Positions 51,243 through 60,406 of a stretch of 64,000 nt of DNA are shown one piece after another. How positions within the stretch are numbered: the stretch's first letter is position 1; every line of letters starts with the position of its first letter. The translations under genes were made by a program, and so were the position numbers. The notes beneath the pieces are model-generated. The model had not been told where the DNA came from. It saw only the letters and a list, made by a program, of their open reading frames with translations, and made no database searches. Origin of the DNA: Bacteriovorax sp037444575 (lineage in GTDB: Bacteria; Bdellovibrionota; Bacteriovoracia; Bacteriovoracales; Bacteriovoracaceae); contig JBBIME010000008.1 in NCBI GenBank assembly GCA_037444575.1, forward strand, positions 248,001-312,000. The letters are read 5' to 3'.

Positions 51243-51725
51243 ATGCAAATAGGGAAAAACAAAGTCGTCGGTATCGACTATAAACTAACTGATGGCTCTG
51301 GAAATTTAATCGACTCTTCAGAACATCATGGACCGCTTTATTACATCCAAGGAACTGGAAGCTTAATTCCAGGTCTAGAAGCAGCTCTTGAAGGTAAAAA
51401 CCCAGGAGAAAATTTGGTTGTAACTATCGCAGCTAAAGATGGCTACGGAGAGAAAAACGATTCTCTTTGCCAACAAGTTCCTCGTGCTCAATTCGAATCA
51501 GCTGAAGGCCTTGAAGTCGGAATGCAATTTGAAGTTGAAACTGAACAAGGTGAATTAGTTGTTACAGTAACAAAAATCGAAGGCGATACAATTACTGTTG
51601 ATGGAAACCACCCACTTGCTGGAATGGATCTACACTTTGACGTAACTGTTAAAGAAGTTCGTGAACCATCTGCTGAAGAACTTGCTCATGGGCATGTTCA
51701 TGGCGAGCACGGACACCACCACTAG
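51243..51725 (+). CDS. slyD: FKBP-type peptidyl-prolyl isomerase SlyD
   Basis: SlyD layout: FKBP halves flanking an inserted IF (chaperone) domain, with KVVGIDYKLTDGSG, GLEAALEGKNPGE near 45, and a His-rich metal-binding C-terminus (AHGHVHGEHGHHH). It acts as chaperone, proline isomerase and nickel store in characterised species. The start is ATG 51243 with GGAGA upstream; the in-frame GTG/ATG-poor extension to 51213 is discarded. 160 residues. Confidence 0.93.
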   Translation: MQIGKNKVVGIDYKLTDGSGNLIDSSEHHGPLYYIQGTGSLIPGLEAALEGKNPGENLVVTIAAKDGYGEKNDSLCQQVPRAQFESAEGLEVGMQFEVETEQGELVVTVTKIEGDTITVDGNHPLAGMDLHFDVTVKEVREPSAEELAHGHVHGEHGHHH

Positions 51726-51732
51726 AAAATAA

Positions 51733-52710
51733 ATGAATTATCTAAAGACTTTCCTTCCTTATTTATTTGGAAATAAAAAAGGAAAGTCTTTGGATCTTAC
51801 TCTTCCTAATCCCATTCCATGGACCTCTCTCAATTTTGAAGAAACTTTAATGTTTCATGCACTCTCTCATTCTTTAGATCAATTTGTTGATTCGCTGGAT
51901 TTAACTTCACTTACTGAAAGTAATGTCTTTCATCTTTATAATTTTTTAGAGTTTTTAAATCATACAAACAAAACAAAACTTGAAACTTATTTTGAAGGGG
52001 AATTTAAATTTTTCAGTGAGGCAAAAAAATCTCGGGGATTAAGTAAATCCCAGATGCAAGAGCTTCTCAATTTTAAAACAAACAAACTAACAGTGTTTGC
52101 AATTTTGAGTAATGACCGAACACGAATTGGAAGATTGCTTATAAGAGATGAATCAGGAAAGTTCGTCACTAAAGAATTTGGACATATCTGGTCTATCCCT
52201 GTTCTTGGGCTATCGAGTAGAGGGCTTCCTTTTCATCATACAAATGGATGTACTCCCGCAGGAATCTACACTATCGATTCAGTTAAACCTCTAGCAGATA
52301 ACCAGAAGGCCTTTGGCGAGTTTAGAAGACTGATTATGAATTTTATAAATAAGTCTTCTGATGAAGCCGAGCTTCGATGTTTTTTACCATCAACTCATCA
52401 TTCGCTAGATTGGTGGAAACAGTCGGTGGTGGCCAGAAACCTTGGAAGGAGCCTTCTTCGAATTCATGGCACTGGGATGAAAAATCGAAATCCTTTCGGA
52501 CCCCATTATCCTTTTGTCCCTACTTCTGGGTGCCTGGCCACTAAAGAGACGAGCTTTTTAGGCCTTAAGAAGACCCAGGATCAACGTCTTTTATTGGATA
52601 CTCTCATGAAGGCCCAAGGACTGGACGTCTTAAACGAAAATGAGTTGAAAATTCACGGTCTATTGTATGTCGTGGAGTTCGATGATAGTTTAAGCGCGCT
52701 TTCTTTTTAA
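51733..52710 (+). CDS. YkuD-like (L,D-transpeptidase-fold) protein, tentative
   Basis: A 325-residue protein without an obvious signal peptide. The C-terminal half has NGCTPAGIYTIDSV near residue 170 and, farther on, LLRIHGTG near 245 followed by PTSGCLAT near 264, the spacing and order of the His...Ser-x-Gly-Cys catalytic motif of YkuD enzymes. The lack of a signal peptide is unusual for a cell-wall enzyme, so it may act inside, be exported another way, or have a longer N-terminus. The first 130 residues are helical and unrecognised. Confidence 0.6.
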   Translation: MNYLKTFLPYLFGNKKGKSLDLTLPNPIPWTSLNFEETLMFHALSHSLDQFVDSLDLTSLTESNVFHLYNFLEFLNHTNKTKLETYFEGEFKFFSEAKKSRGLSKSQMQELLNFKTNKLTVFAILSNDRTRIGRLLIRDESGKFVTKEFGHIWSIPVLGLSSRGLPFHHTNGCTPAGIYTIDSVKPLADNQKAFGEFRRLIMNFINKSSDEAELRCFLPSTHHSLDWWKQSVVARNLGRSLLRIHGTGMKNRNPFGPHYPFVPTSGCLATKETSFLGLKKTQDQRLLLDTLMKAQGLDVLNENELKIHGLLYVVEFDDSLSALSF

Positions 52711-52720
52711 TTACTTGGAA

Positions 52721-53182
52721 ATGAGAATGTACATCTCTACGAAGAAATTTACAGGTTATCCGTGTGCCCACAGACAGTGGAAGGACACTGGTCACTGCAG
52801 ATTTATCCATGGTTATTCGAGAGAGTTTACCTTTTGGTTTAAGGCAAATTCGCTGGATGATAAAAAATGGGTGATGGATTTTGGTGGCTTCAAAGATTTT
52901 AGACCATTTCTGCATGATTATTTTGATCACTCATGCCTAATTAATAGTGATGATCCAGAGTTGCCACTGTTTCGCGAGATGGATAAAAAAGGAATTATTA
53001 AACTTCGAGTTTTAGATAATGTTGGAATGGAAGGGACTTCAGAGTTTCTTCACCAGAAGATGAATGAATTTTTAAACCAAAAGACGAATGGTCGAGTTTG
53101 GTGCTTCAGAGTAGAGACCAGAGAAAATGAAAAGAACTCTGGGATCTTTGAAAAAGAAAGAGATGGGGCAAGTCCCGTTTAG
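52721..53182 (+). CDS. 6-pyruvoyl-tetrahydropterin synthase / QueD family protein
   Basis: A PTPS/QueD-type protein. The region FTGYPCAHRQWKDTGHCRFIHGYSRE near residues 11-36 aligns with the zinc site and catalytic Cys (GHC). The usual His-Gly-His zinc pair reads His-Gly-Tyr, so one ligand is changed; I recall this as a trait of one proteobacterial subgroup. Later YFDHSCLIN and GTSEFLHQKM supply the other catalytic parts. Start ATG 52721 or 52727. It lies just before folE, so it acts in pterin or deazapurine synthesis. Confidence 0.78.
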   Translation: MRMYISTKKFTGYPCAHRQWKDTGHCRFIHGYSREFTFWFKANSLDDKKWVMDFGGFKDFRPFLHDYFDHSCLINSDDPELPLFREMDKKGIIKLRVLDNVGMEGTSEFLHQKMNEFLNQKTNGRVWCFRVETRENEKNSGIFEKERDGASPV

Positions 53183-53195
53183 GATTAGAAAAATT

Positions 53196-53852
53196 ATGAG
53201 CATGGTTGACCCAAAAGCAATTTTAAAACAAGTAACGCCAACTCCAATGGTGGATAATGGTTTATCGGCCTCTGAGAAAAAAAAGAAGATAGAAGTTCTT
53301 TTTAGAGAAATTCTGGAGACTTTGGGATTAGATTTAAGTGATGACTCATTATCAGAAACTCCTAGTCGAGTTGCCAAGATGTATGTCGATGAAGTTTTCT
53401 ATGGTCTAGAGACTGAAAAATTTCCAAAAATCACTATCGTTGAAAATAAATTTGATTACGATCACGCTGTTGTTGAAGTTAATATTGTGACTAATTCTCA
53501 TTGTGAGCATCACTTTGTTCCAATTATTGGAAAAACTCATATCGCTTACGTTCCTAATAAAAAAGTTTTGGGACTTTCAAAGCTTAATCGCATCGTTGAT
53601 TACTTTGCTAAACGTCCTCAAATTCAAGAACGTTTGACTCTGCAAATTCACCAGGCGCTAGTGGCGATTCTAGAAACTCAAGACGTTGCAGTTGTAGTAG
53701 ATGCTATGCACTCGTGTGTGAAAACTCGTGGAATAAAAGACATCACTTCGATGACAAGAACTTCAAAACTCTCAGGTGTTTTTAAAGAAGACACATCTCA
53801 CAGAGTTGAGTTTATGAATTCTATCCCTCGAGTTCAGGAAGTTATCTATTAA
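53196..53852 (+). CDS. folE: GTP cyclohydrolase I
   Basis: Type I enzyme that makes dihydroneopterin triphosphate from GTP, the first step to folate and tetrahydropterins. SETPSRVAKMY near residue 55, the zinc and active-site region TNSHCEHHFVPIIGK near 100, GLSKLNRIVDYFAKRPQIQERLT near 125 and the closing zinc Cys in AMHSCVKTRG. The frame is open from 53127 inside the previous gene; ATG 53196 is chosen because earlier starts overlap that gene, but 53163 and 53202 are possible. Confidence 0.92.
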   Translation: MSMVDPKAILKQVTPTPMVDNGLSASEKKKKIEVLFREILETLGLDLSDDSLSETPSRVAKMYVDEVFYGLETEKFPKITIVENKFDYDHAVVEVNIVTNSHCEHHFVPIIGKTHIAYVPNKKVLGLSKLNRIVDYFAKRPQIQERLTLQIHQALVAILETQDVAVVVDAMHSCVKTRGIKDITSMTRTSKLSGVFKEDTSHRVEFMNSIPRVQEVIY

Positions 53853-53862
53853 ATTAATTCTT

Positions 53863-55125
53863 TCACTGATTAATTAATTTATCACGGGTTGAAAAGAGCA
53901 ATTGATTATTTAAAACGCCAATCGAAGTATTAAGTAGGAAAGCTTTGAAAAATGCAAGCTTGGGATTTTTTTGTCCCATACATAAAATTTCAAAAGTTAG
54001 ATAACTTTGAACGATGTTTCGTGGAATTTGAGCAAAATAATATATTGAATTAAATGCGTAACGATCCAAACCTTTGTCTGAAGTTGCGATGTACTCCGAT
54101 TTTGAAGCTTGATAGATCTCCGCCATAGCGGCCATTACTAAGACATCTTTTACTTCGTTTCTATCCAGGTCTTCAGGCCTTATATTGTTCCAGTCAACTC
54201 CCGACGTATCCATTGAGTTTCCATTAAGCCCAAGAGTTATCGTATGTTTAACATGCTTCAATTCAAGTATTAAATTATCTCTGAATTTTCGATAAACTCC
54301 ACTTTTCTCATACGTGTTTAATAGGTCCTTTACTTTGTTGCCAATTTCAGGATCATTTTTTAATTGGTTAATTCGCTCTTCAGCCTTTTTATTATCTGTA
54401 GAGACAAGCGAATTATAAAAGGCAACATCTTCAAGACCCAGGACTCTTGCTACGAGATAACTTTTTATTCCTCTGGTGATTTGAGAGTCCTCAATATTGC
54501 TTTGAGCTTTTGAGCCAAAATAAGAAAAAATAATGGTATTTGCTAAATCGTAGCCAAGTTTTAAAAACCATTCCTGGTCTTTTTCTTTATCCATATTGTA
54601 GTAGGAGTAACTTGCAGCGAATGTCCCAAGACTAAGGGCCATATTAAATTTTTTAAAACTACTAACGGCCTCACTGTTAACAGTGTTAGGGCGATAGGAA
54701 TGACAACTATTATATAAGTTTCTATAACTTGAAATTTCATTAACATTGTTTGCAAATTTTTCTGAAAACTTTTTTTCAAGCTTAGTAAAACGTTGTACGT
54801 GTTTGGAGTTAATTTCTTTTTGATCTAGTTGATCTATATCTGACAAAGCTTGAATTCTTTCTTTCTCACGTAGAGTTGAGGCGTATTGTAAATAATTGTG
54901 AACTCTTTCATCTGTCGCTTTATTTTTTTGCCTGGAAAGACTTTCAAGCGCTAACCATTTTTCCGAATTTGTCAGATCAACATCTTTAAAAATATCTATC
55001 TGTTCAATATTGTTTTTGCTGATGTTGTCAGTAAGAAATCCTTTCATTGCATTTGTGCAATCGTTTGCGGAAATTTCTATAGAAATCAACAGAAGTAGCG
55101 AAGAAATTGTTACCAGTAATTTCAT
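53863..55125 (-). CDS. Large secreted helical protein of unknown function
   Basis: Start at ATG 55125, which has GGGGA just upstream and begins with a signal peptide (LLVTISSLLLLISIEISA). About 400 further residues are mostly helical, with coiled-coil-like stretches (LDQKEINSKHVQRFTKLEKKF) and a hydrophobic segment near the end (IPRNIVQSYLTFEILCMG). No motif is recognised. Single gene convergent with folE. Confidence 0.65.
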   Translation of the reverse strand: MKLLVTISSLLLLISIEISANDCTNAMKGFLTDNISKNNIEQIDIFKDVDLTNSEKWLALESLSRQKNKATDERVHNYLQYASTLREKERIQALSDIDQLDQKEINSKHVQRFTKLEKKFSEKFANNVNEISSYRNLYNSCHSYRPNTVNSEAVSSFKKFNMALSLGTFAASYSYYNMDKEKDQEWFLKLGYDLANTIIFSYFGSKAQSNIEDSQITRGIKSYLVARVLGLEDVAFYNSLVSTDNKKAEERINQLKNDPEIGNKVKDLLNTYEKSGVYRKFRDNLILELKHVKHTITLGLNGNSMDTSGVDWNNIRPEDLDRNEVKDVLVMAAMAEIYQASKSEYIATSDKGLDRYAFNSIYYFAQIPRNIVQSYLTFEILCMGQKNPKLAFFKAFLLNTSIGVLNNQLLFSTRDKLINQ

Positions 55126-55268
55126 AGTCCCCATTGCGGTTATGATTAATGCCGAGAGTATAGATGTTTTCCTGGGGATTATTAGATATCTTGAAGAATT
55201 TATCTGGAGGGGTGTCAAAAGTTTTTACACTTTTTTGATAAGTGTATGCTGAAGTAAATTAAAAAGAT

Positions 55269-56270
55269 TTACTCGCTAATCCAAAAAATTTGCTCACGAA
55301 GGTCATTGATCTGTCCTTCCCAATAAGAAGGGGACTCAAAGAAAGGAAAGGCATTTTTAAAGGCGGGGTCATCAAAACGTTTAGCAATCCAAGCCGAGTA
55401 GTTAATCATTCGAAGAGTTCTTAAAACCTCAGTTAAACGAAGCTCTTCGAAATTAAAATCTCTCATTGTCATATAGGATTCGAGCAGCTTTGATCTTAAA
55501 TTTTCAGCGTACTCATCTCGTCCTGGGAGTAGAAGCCACATATCCTGCACACAAGGACCCATCACCATATCATCGAAGTCTATGAGGTAAAAGACATCAC
55601 CACGTTTGATGATATTTCCCAGGTGGCAATCGCCGTGAATGCGTTGGTAGTGAATATTATTAAAACTATTTTTAGTGAGACTGTAAATCTGTTCTAAGAC
55701 GCTCTTATAACTAGCTTCAAGATGACTTGGAATAATCTTTTGACCAAGCAAAAAATCTAAGTTCGATTTCAAATAAACATCTGGAGTAAGCTTCAATCGA
55801 TGAGGAGCAGATCTCATATCACCGACATTGTGAAGGCGAGCGAGAAGACGTCCGACTTGTTCGATTTCTTCGTTGGTGAATTCATCAGGAGCGCGACCAC
55901 CCTGCTTATTAAATACAGTGTAATGAAGATCGATATCTTTTAATGTGAATAGAGTCTTTCCATCAAATTCAATAGGAGCAATTACTGGAACCTCGTATTC
56001 AACCAGATCAGCTAGAAAATCGTGCTCTTCTTGGATTTGGATTTTGCTCCATCTTCCTGGGCGATAGAATTTGATAATTTTAAAGTGTTCACTTGGATTA
56101 TCTGAATCGGATTCAATTTCAACTTCATAAACTCTATTCTCCATAGAGTTCATAGTCATTACCCTGCCTGTGGTTTTAAAGCCCAAGCTTTCTACGGTAT
56201 CGAGAACTAAATCCGGATTAAGTTCGAAGAAAAACTGAGTTTGATTTTGGCCCCAAAGATTGGAAGTCAT
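55269..56270 (-). CDS. srkA: Stress response kinase A (YihE family)
   Basis: Kinase-like fold related to choline and homoserine kinases. Catalytic loop RIHGDCHLGNII near residue 210 and metal motif LIDFDDMVMGP near 228, with YRPGRWSKIQIQEEHDFL near 70. SrkA phosphorylates proteins and has been linked to Cpx stress and programmed cell death control in E. coli. 333 residues, the usual length. It lies nine bases downstream of speD on the same strand, which is not a known functional link. Confidence 0.9.
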   Translation of the reverse strand: MTSNLWGQNQTQFFFELNPDLVLDTVESLGFKTTGRVMTMNSMENRVYEVEIESDSDNPSEHFKIIKFYRPGRWSKIQIQEEHDFLADLVEYEVPVIAPIEFDGKTLFTLKDIDLHYTVFNKQGGRAPDEFTNEEIEQVGRLLARLHNVGDMRSAPHRLKLTPDVYLKSNLDFLLGQKIIPSHLEASYKSVLEQIYSLTKNSFNNIHYQRIHGDCHLGNIIKRGDVFYLIDFDDMVMGPCVQDMWLLLPGRDEYAENLRSKLLESYMTMRDFNFEELRLTEVLRTLRMINYSAWIAKRFDDPAFKNAFPFFESPSYWEGQINDLREQIFWISE

Positions 56271-56279
56271 TCCATGATC

Positions 56280-57059
56280 CTAGTGGATCATGTGGTAAAC
56301 TTCTTTCATCTCTTCTCGTAAAAGTTCCATTTTCTTAGGAACATCTGGATGGTTTACATCATTAGGGTTAAGAAGATAGTTTTCTGGGCCCATTTCTTTG
56401 ACCATCAATTTAGTCTGCCAGATATTGTCCTGAGGCATATTGATGTCGGCCAGGTACTGGAAGTTCTTTTTGATATCTGGTCTCATAAAATCTTGAATCG
56501 AGTTGAAATGATGATCGTTATAGATCTTCTTTCCATTTTCCAGACGAGTGTATCCGCGAACAACGTAGTCAACATAGACAACGTCACATTCGAAAGCTTC
56601 AAATAAGTAATTAACAGCGTTTAGTGGGATAATTTCTCCACAAGTCGCGATATCGATATCTACTCTAAAAGAGCAGATTCCATCTGGATCAGCTGCATCG
56701 GGATAAGTGTGAGCTGTGATGTGAGATTTATCGAGGTGAGCATTTACCTGAACGCTTGGGATAGGTTCTCCACCACCTTTGATATCGCTCATTAGAACCA
56801 TCGTAGAGGCCCCAACTGGATCGTAGTCTTGAACTGAAACAGCTAGAACATTCGCTTCGATAATTTCGACGATACGGCGAGAGATGTCAGCGATTCTAGT
56901 CGCATTATATTTATCGTTAATATAATTAACGTATTGGACCTTTTGCTCGTCGTTCAAAGTAATACAAAAATCGTAGAGGTTAAAACTCAAAACTTTCGTA
57001 AGATTGTTAAATCCTGAGATTTTAATTTTTTGATTTGGGCCTAACTTTGATTCGAACAT
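56280..57059 (-). CDS. speD: S-adenosylmethionine decarboxylase proenzyme, E. coli type
   Basis: The proenzyme cleaves itself before a Ser to form a pyruvoyl group; here the site lies in LDKSHITAHTYPD near residue 112. The longer form (259 residues, with the Cys in IATCGEIIP) is the E. coli class rather than the short Bacillus/Thermotoga class. It supplies decarboxylated AdoMet to the divergently encoded speE. Overlaps nothing; srkA follows. Confidence 0.93.
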   Translation of the reverse strand: MFESKLGPNQKIKISGFNNLTKVLSFNLYDFCITLNDEQKVQYVNYINDKYNATRIADISRRIVEIIEANVLAVSVQDYDPVGASTMVLMSDIKGGGEPIPSVQVNAHLDKSHITAHTYPDAADPDGICSFRVDIDIATCGEIIPLNAVNYLFEAFECDVVYVDYVVRGYTRLENGKKIYNDHHFNSIQDFMRPDIKKNFQYLADINMPQDNIWQTKLMVKEMGPENYLLNPNDVNHPDVPKKMELLREEMKEVYHMIH

Positions 57060-57103
57060 AAATTTTCAATATCCTTTCTTGATTTAAGAAGAAAAATTAA
57101 ATA

Positions 57104-57119
57104 TTAATAGCGCTATTAA
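57104..57119. promoter_or_regulatory. 16-bp perfect palindrome between speD and speE
   Basis: TTAATAGCGCTATTAA, fully self-complementary, 45 bases from the speD start and 81 from the speE start. A likely operator serving both divergent genes. The remainder of the 140-base gap is AT-rich. Confidence 0.55.
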
Positions 57120-57199
57120 ATTGCAAGTTCTAACTATGTGTCATAAAAAAAATATTGTGACAAATTGTTTCTTAACTAGCTTGTAAAAATTGGAGAGTT

Positions 57200-58066
57200 A
57201 TGTCGGAAAATATTTTAGGTCAGGAATGGTATTCAGAGCGCTATTTTCATAAGAATGTGGCGACATCTTTTAAAATAAAATCAGTTTTGCATTCAGAGCA
57301 ATCAAAATATCAAAAGATCGATGTTCTAGACACTTATGGAGTAGGAAGACTTCTTCTTCTTGATGGGAAGACAATGGTCTCTAATATTGATGAATTCGTT
57401 TATCACGAAGTTATGGGGAATATCCCATCCATGGTCCATCCTAAAATTAAAAATGTTTTAATTATCGGTGGAGGAGACGGCGGAATCGTTCGCGAGTTCG
57501 TAAAGCATCCAGAAATCGCACGAATTGATTTAGTTGAAATCGACGAGCGCGTAATAGAAGTTTCTAAAAAGTACTTCCCTGAGTGCACATCTGGTTTATC
57601 TGACCCTCGTGTAAATGTCTGCCCACAAGATGGAGTAGAGTACATCAAGTCTTATAAGAACTTTTTTGATGTTATTATTATCGATTCAACTGACCCTGAA
57701 GATTTCGCTGCAGGATTATTCACTCAAGAATTTTATAAGCATGTAAGCGATGCTCTAACGGATAATGGGATTATGATGGCACAGACAGAAAATCCTTTTT
57801 ATGACGAGTATGGAATTAAATCTTTCTACGATAATCTAAGAAATGTTTTTCCAGTTGTTAAATCCTTCACAGGCCCAATGCTTATTTATCCAGGAGTTTT
57901 CTGGACATTTGCTTATGCTTCTAAAGGATTGCAACCGACAGAACTTAATGAATCAAAAATCCCTTTCATGACAGAACTTCAAAAGTCTCTTAAGTGGTAC
58001 AACATGGACTGGCATAAGGGAGCTTTCAATCTCTCAAACATTCACAAAAAAGTTACTGGCTGTTAA
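57200..58066 (+). CDS. speE: Spermidine synthase
   Basis: Aminopropyltransferase moving the aminopropyl group of decarboxylated AdoMet to putrescine. GEWYSERYFHKNV-like start, LLLDGKTMVSNIDEFVYHE near residue 50, GGGDGGIVREFVKHP near 90 and DSTDPEDFAAGLFTQEF near 155 with the catalytic Asp residues. Length 288. GGAGA ribosome site precedes the ATG. It pairs with speD on the other side of a shared regulatory gap. Confidence 0.95.
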   Translation: MSENILGQEWYSERYFHKNVATSFKIKSVLHSEQSKYQKIDVLDTYGVGRLLLLDGKTMVSNIDEFVYHEVMGNIPSMVHPKIKNVLIIGGGDGGIVREFVKHPEIARIDLVEIDERVIEVSKKYFPECTSGLSDPRVNVCPQDGVEYIKSYKNFFDVIIIDSTDPEDFAAGLFTQEFYKHVSDALTDNGIMMAQTENPFYDEYGIKSFYDNLRNVFPVVKSFTGPMLIYPGVFWTFAYASKGLQPTELNESKIPFMTELQKSLKWYNMDWHKGAFNLSNIHKKVTGC

Positions 58067-58068
58067 AC

Positions 58069-58095
58069 CTCTAGAAATTAGACAATTGTCTAGAG
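58069..58095 (+). other. Hairpin after speE
   Basis: CTCTAGA and TCTAGAG form a 7-bp stem (58069-58075 with 58089-58095) around a 13-base loop just past the speE stop. It lacks a T-run, so it may be an inefficient terminator or mRNA end structure. Confidence 0.35.
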
Positions 58096-58172
58096 ATTCG
58101 ACACCTTAGAAGCTTTTATTTTGAAAATCCAACATATTAGGATTGGCACTCCTTTAGCAATCATCTTTCTTT

Positions 58173-59312
58173 ATGAAGGCATTGATTATTATTTTTTTCA
58201 TGATCTTTTCATGTACCTCTTATAGCTACGAAACAGATCAATTCACCACTCCACCTGGCCCACTTGCTGACATCGGTGATGATATAACGTTGTACATGAT
58301 GAAAGGAATTCATTCTGCGATAGATGAAGTCAATCACAAAGAAGAACTTAAAGAGAAACTTAGAAAATTAGAAGAAGAATTAAAAATAGTTGAACAGCAA
58401 AACGATTTTCAACAATTCTCTTCAATGTCATCTCTAAATACAGAAATCAGAGAATTGAAGACAAAACTTGAGCTAATGCAAACCGTCCCTGGCATTGTTA
58501 AATTGATAACTGGAAATATTGGAGTGCCTCTTACATGGCAAGAGCAATTGGATGGCGTTTTTGGACTGCCATATACGATTTATCCTTTTAAGAACAATAT
58601 AAAGAATAATCTGCCAGTAACATATACATCTAGCAGATTTAATACAATCTATTCATATTCTGGTATTAAGCGTGGAATACCGACATCCTTCATGATGTTT
58701 GCTTCTACAATGCACGCTTTTGATCTATATTTTGGCTCTGATAAATTGGGGCATATGCTTAATCAGGGTTATCAATATTATGAAATGTACCAGCAAGCGA
58801 TTAATGAAAATCAATCTAAAGAGACAGCTCTTAAAAAAATAGTGGATTATGGGATTAAGTCTGAAAATCAATGGTTTGGTTTATTGGTTGACGGTGTTTA
58901 TTCCAATGGTGATTTGGCCGCCAATATAGCAGGTTTTCATTTGTACAAAAATCTTTTTGAAGAAATCCAGTTGAACGAAACTAAGTATGCACCTCTATTG
59001 ATTTTACATGAAGACGGAACAGTTAGTTTAAATCCAGAATATAATAATAACGAGAAAGCCTTTGTTTCAAAGTTTTTTACTCTTCATCTAAACGAAGCAT
59101 TCAACCCTTCTCATATTGAAAGTCGACAACGTCCACGTGTAAAAAAAGCGATTGAAAAACGTTGTGAGAAATTTTTGAAATTCTATCATGTCGAAGATCG
59201 GGAAGTATTAAAGCAGACAATAGATTCAATGAAATTGTGGAATAATATTTCCTATGGACACAATGATGAAGATCTTCTTCGTGTAGATGAAATTTGTTAT
59301 ATGGTTTTTTAA
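58173..59312 (+). CDS. Secreted or lipid-anchored protein of unknown function
   Basis: The N-terminus (ALIIIFFMIFSCTSYSYE) is a signal sequence; a Cys near residue 14 could be a lipidation site, though the lipobox is poor. A coiled coil covers about residues 53-85, followed by a mostly helical domain with SDKLGHMLNQGYQYYEMYQ near 185 and SNGDLAANIAGFHLY near 245. The Asp-Lys-x-Gly-His and Asp-Leu-x-Ala-Asn pair loosely recall membrane-associated DUF2279-type proteins, but no confident family call is possible. Ends overlapping the convergent protease gene by four bases. Confidence 0.6.
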   Translation: MKALIIIFFMIFSCTSYSYETDQFTTPPGPLADIGDDITLYMMKGIHSAIDEVNHKEELKEKLRKLEEELKIVEQQNDFQQFSSMSSLNTEIRELKTKLELMQTVPGIVKLITGNIGVPLTWQEQLDGVFGLPYTIYPFKNNIKNNLPVTYTSSRFNTIYSYSGIKRGIPTSFMMFASTMHAFDLYFGSDKLGHMLNQGYQYYEMYQQAINENQSKETALKKIVDYGIKSENQWFGLLVDGVYSNGDLAANIAGFHLYKNLFEEIQLNETKYAPLLILHEDGTVSLNPEYNNNEKAFVSKFFTLHLNEAFNPSHIESRQRPRVKKAIEKRCEKFLKFYHVEDREVLKQTIDSMKLWNNISYGHNDEDLLRVDEICYMVF

Positions 59313-60406
59313 TCACACGTTAAGGCTTGAGTCCAATCACCAAATTCATCCGTCGTGATTGAATTTTGAATCATATAAAAAACGTTTCCATCGTTCATTG
59401 TGATAGGCTGATCACCTTTCCAGACTTTTTCTCCATCAGTAGAAAGTGCTGCAAAATAATAGGTGCGATTACGAGTATCCGCCACGTAGATTTTATCACC
59501 TGGGGCCATCGTCCATGGACCATCAGATTTCCACGTATTATCAATATCTAAATAGTGCAGGTAGGCCCTAACTGGAAGATAGCAATTATTTTGGAAGAAG
59601 AATCGATCGTAATTTCTTGCAGCGACAACCTCTTTATCATGAACGATTGTATTGTCTGAATATGTGCTGTCATTTTTCCACGATTGAATAAGATTAAAAT
59701 TTTTAGAATCTATTATGACTCCACCATTTGTATCTGTATCTCCCCAAGTGTGAACAGAGGTAATGAGTGTTTGTTCAGGATCTTGATTAATTGAATAAAC
59801 GCTACTGCCAGACATTCCGCCATAAGTGTCACATTTATAGAAAATACCTGTTCCGCTAACACTCGATGGACAAGTAACAGTCCACATTGTTCCCTTATCC
59901 TTGTCTCCAGGGTACCCAGTGATACGAACGTTGTTTGTGTATTCAGCTTCTGGAAGGACTTTAAAACCACTCCAACCAATCTTGTCCCCAATTGGTTCTT
60001 CTAATTCGATAACTGCAAAGTCATAAGCGGTGTCACCGGAATCAAGATACTCTTTTTGAATCATGACTTTTTTCCACCCAACGACTCCATAAGGAATTTC
60101 ATTCTCACCTGTTCGTCCTGGGTAAAAATTCAAATTATTGTACCAAGATTTATCTTCAGCATTATAAACACAGTGGCCAGCGGTGATGATGTGTTTTGGT
60201 CCAATGAGGGTTCCTGTGCAACCGACTTCAATTTGGCCAACAATTCTATAGATAAAATCCGAAGAATCTGTGATCTGTGAACGTGGATAGGTACCGATGA
60301 CTTTTTTAGGAAGTCCCATTGACCCAAAAGATGGTGGCTCAAAATTTTGTCCAGCAAAGATTGGCATCGCTGTAAGAAGCAGCACAAGTGAGAAGGCTAA
60401 TTTCAT
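59309..60406 (-). CDS. Secreted trypsin-like serine protease with C-terminal extension
   Basis: A signal peptide (LAFSLVLLLTAMPIFAG) precedes a V8/glutamyl-endopeptidase-like domain. Triad: His78 in ITAGHCVYN, Asp129 in DTAYDFAVIELEEP, Ser199 in TYGGMSGSSVY. Cys residues at 63 and 79 and around 179 and 192 could form disulfides. About 120 residues follow the protease domain and end in WTQALTCD; this part resembles no domain I know and may bind substrate or the cell surface. The substrate specificity cannot be told. Confidence 0.85.
   Translation of the reverse strand: MKLAFSLVLLLTAMPIFAGQNFEPPSFGSMGLPKKVIGTYPRSQITDSSDFIYRIVGQIEVGCTGTLIGPKHIITAGHCVYNAEDKSWYNNLNFYPGRTGENEIPYGVVGWKKVMIQKEYLDSGDTAYDFAVIELEEPIGDKIGWSGFKVLPEAEYTNNVRITGYPGDKDKGTMWTVTCPSSVSGTGIFYKCDTYGGMSGSSVYSINQDPEQTLITSVHTWGDTDTNGGVIIDSKNFNLIQSWKNDSTYSDNTIVHDKEVVAARNYDRFFFQNNCYLPVRAYLHYLDIDNTWKSDGPWTMAPGDKIYVADTRNRTYYFAALSTDGEKVWKGDQPITMNDGNVFYMIQNSITTDEFGDWTQALTCD

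Noticed and set aside
53863..53905. Terminator between folE and the convergent secreted protein
   Set aside because: The inverted repeat of AT-rich bases is imperfect and has no clear T-run.
58173..59312. Lipoprotein
   Set aside because: A Cys lies in the signal region, but the preceding residues (MIFS) make a weak lipobox, so lipidation is only mentioned as a possibility.
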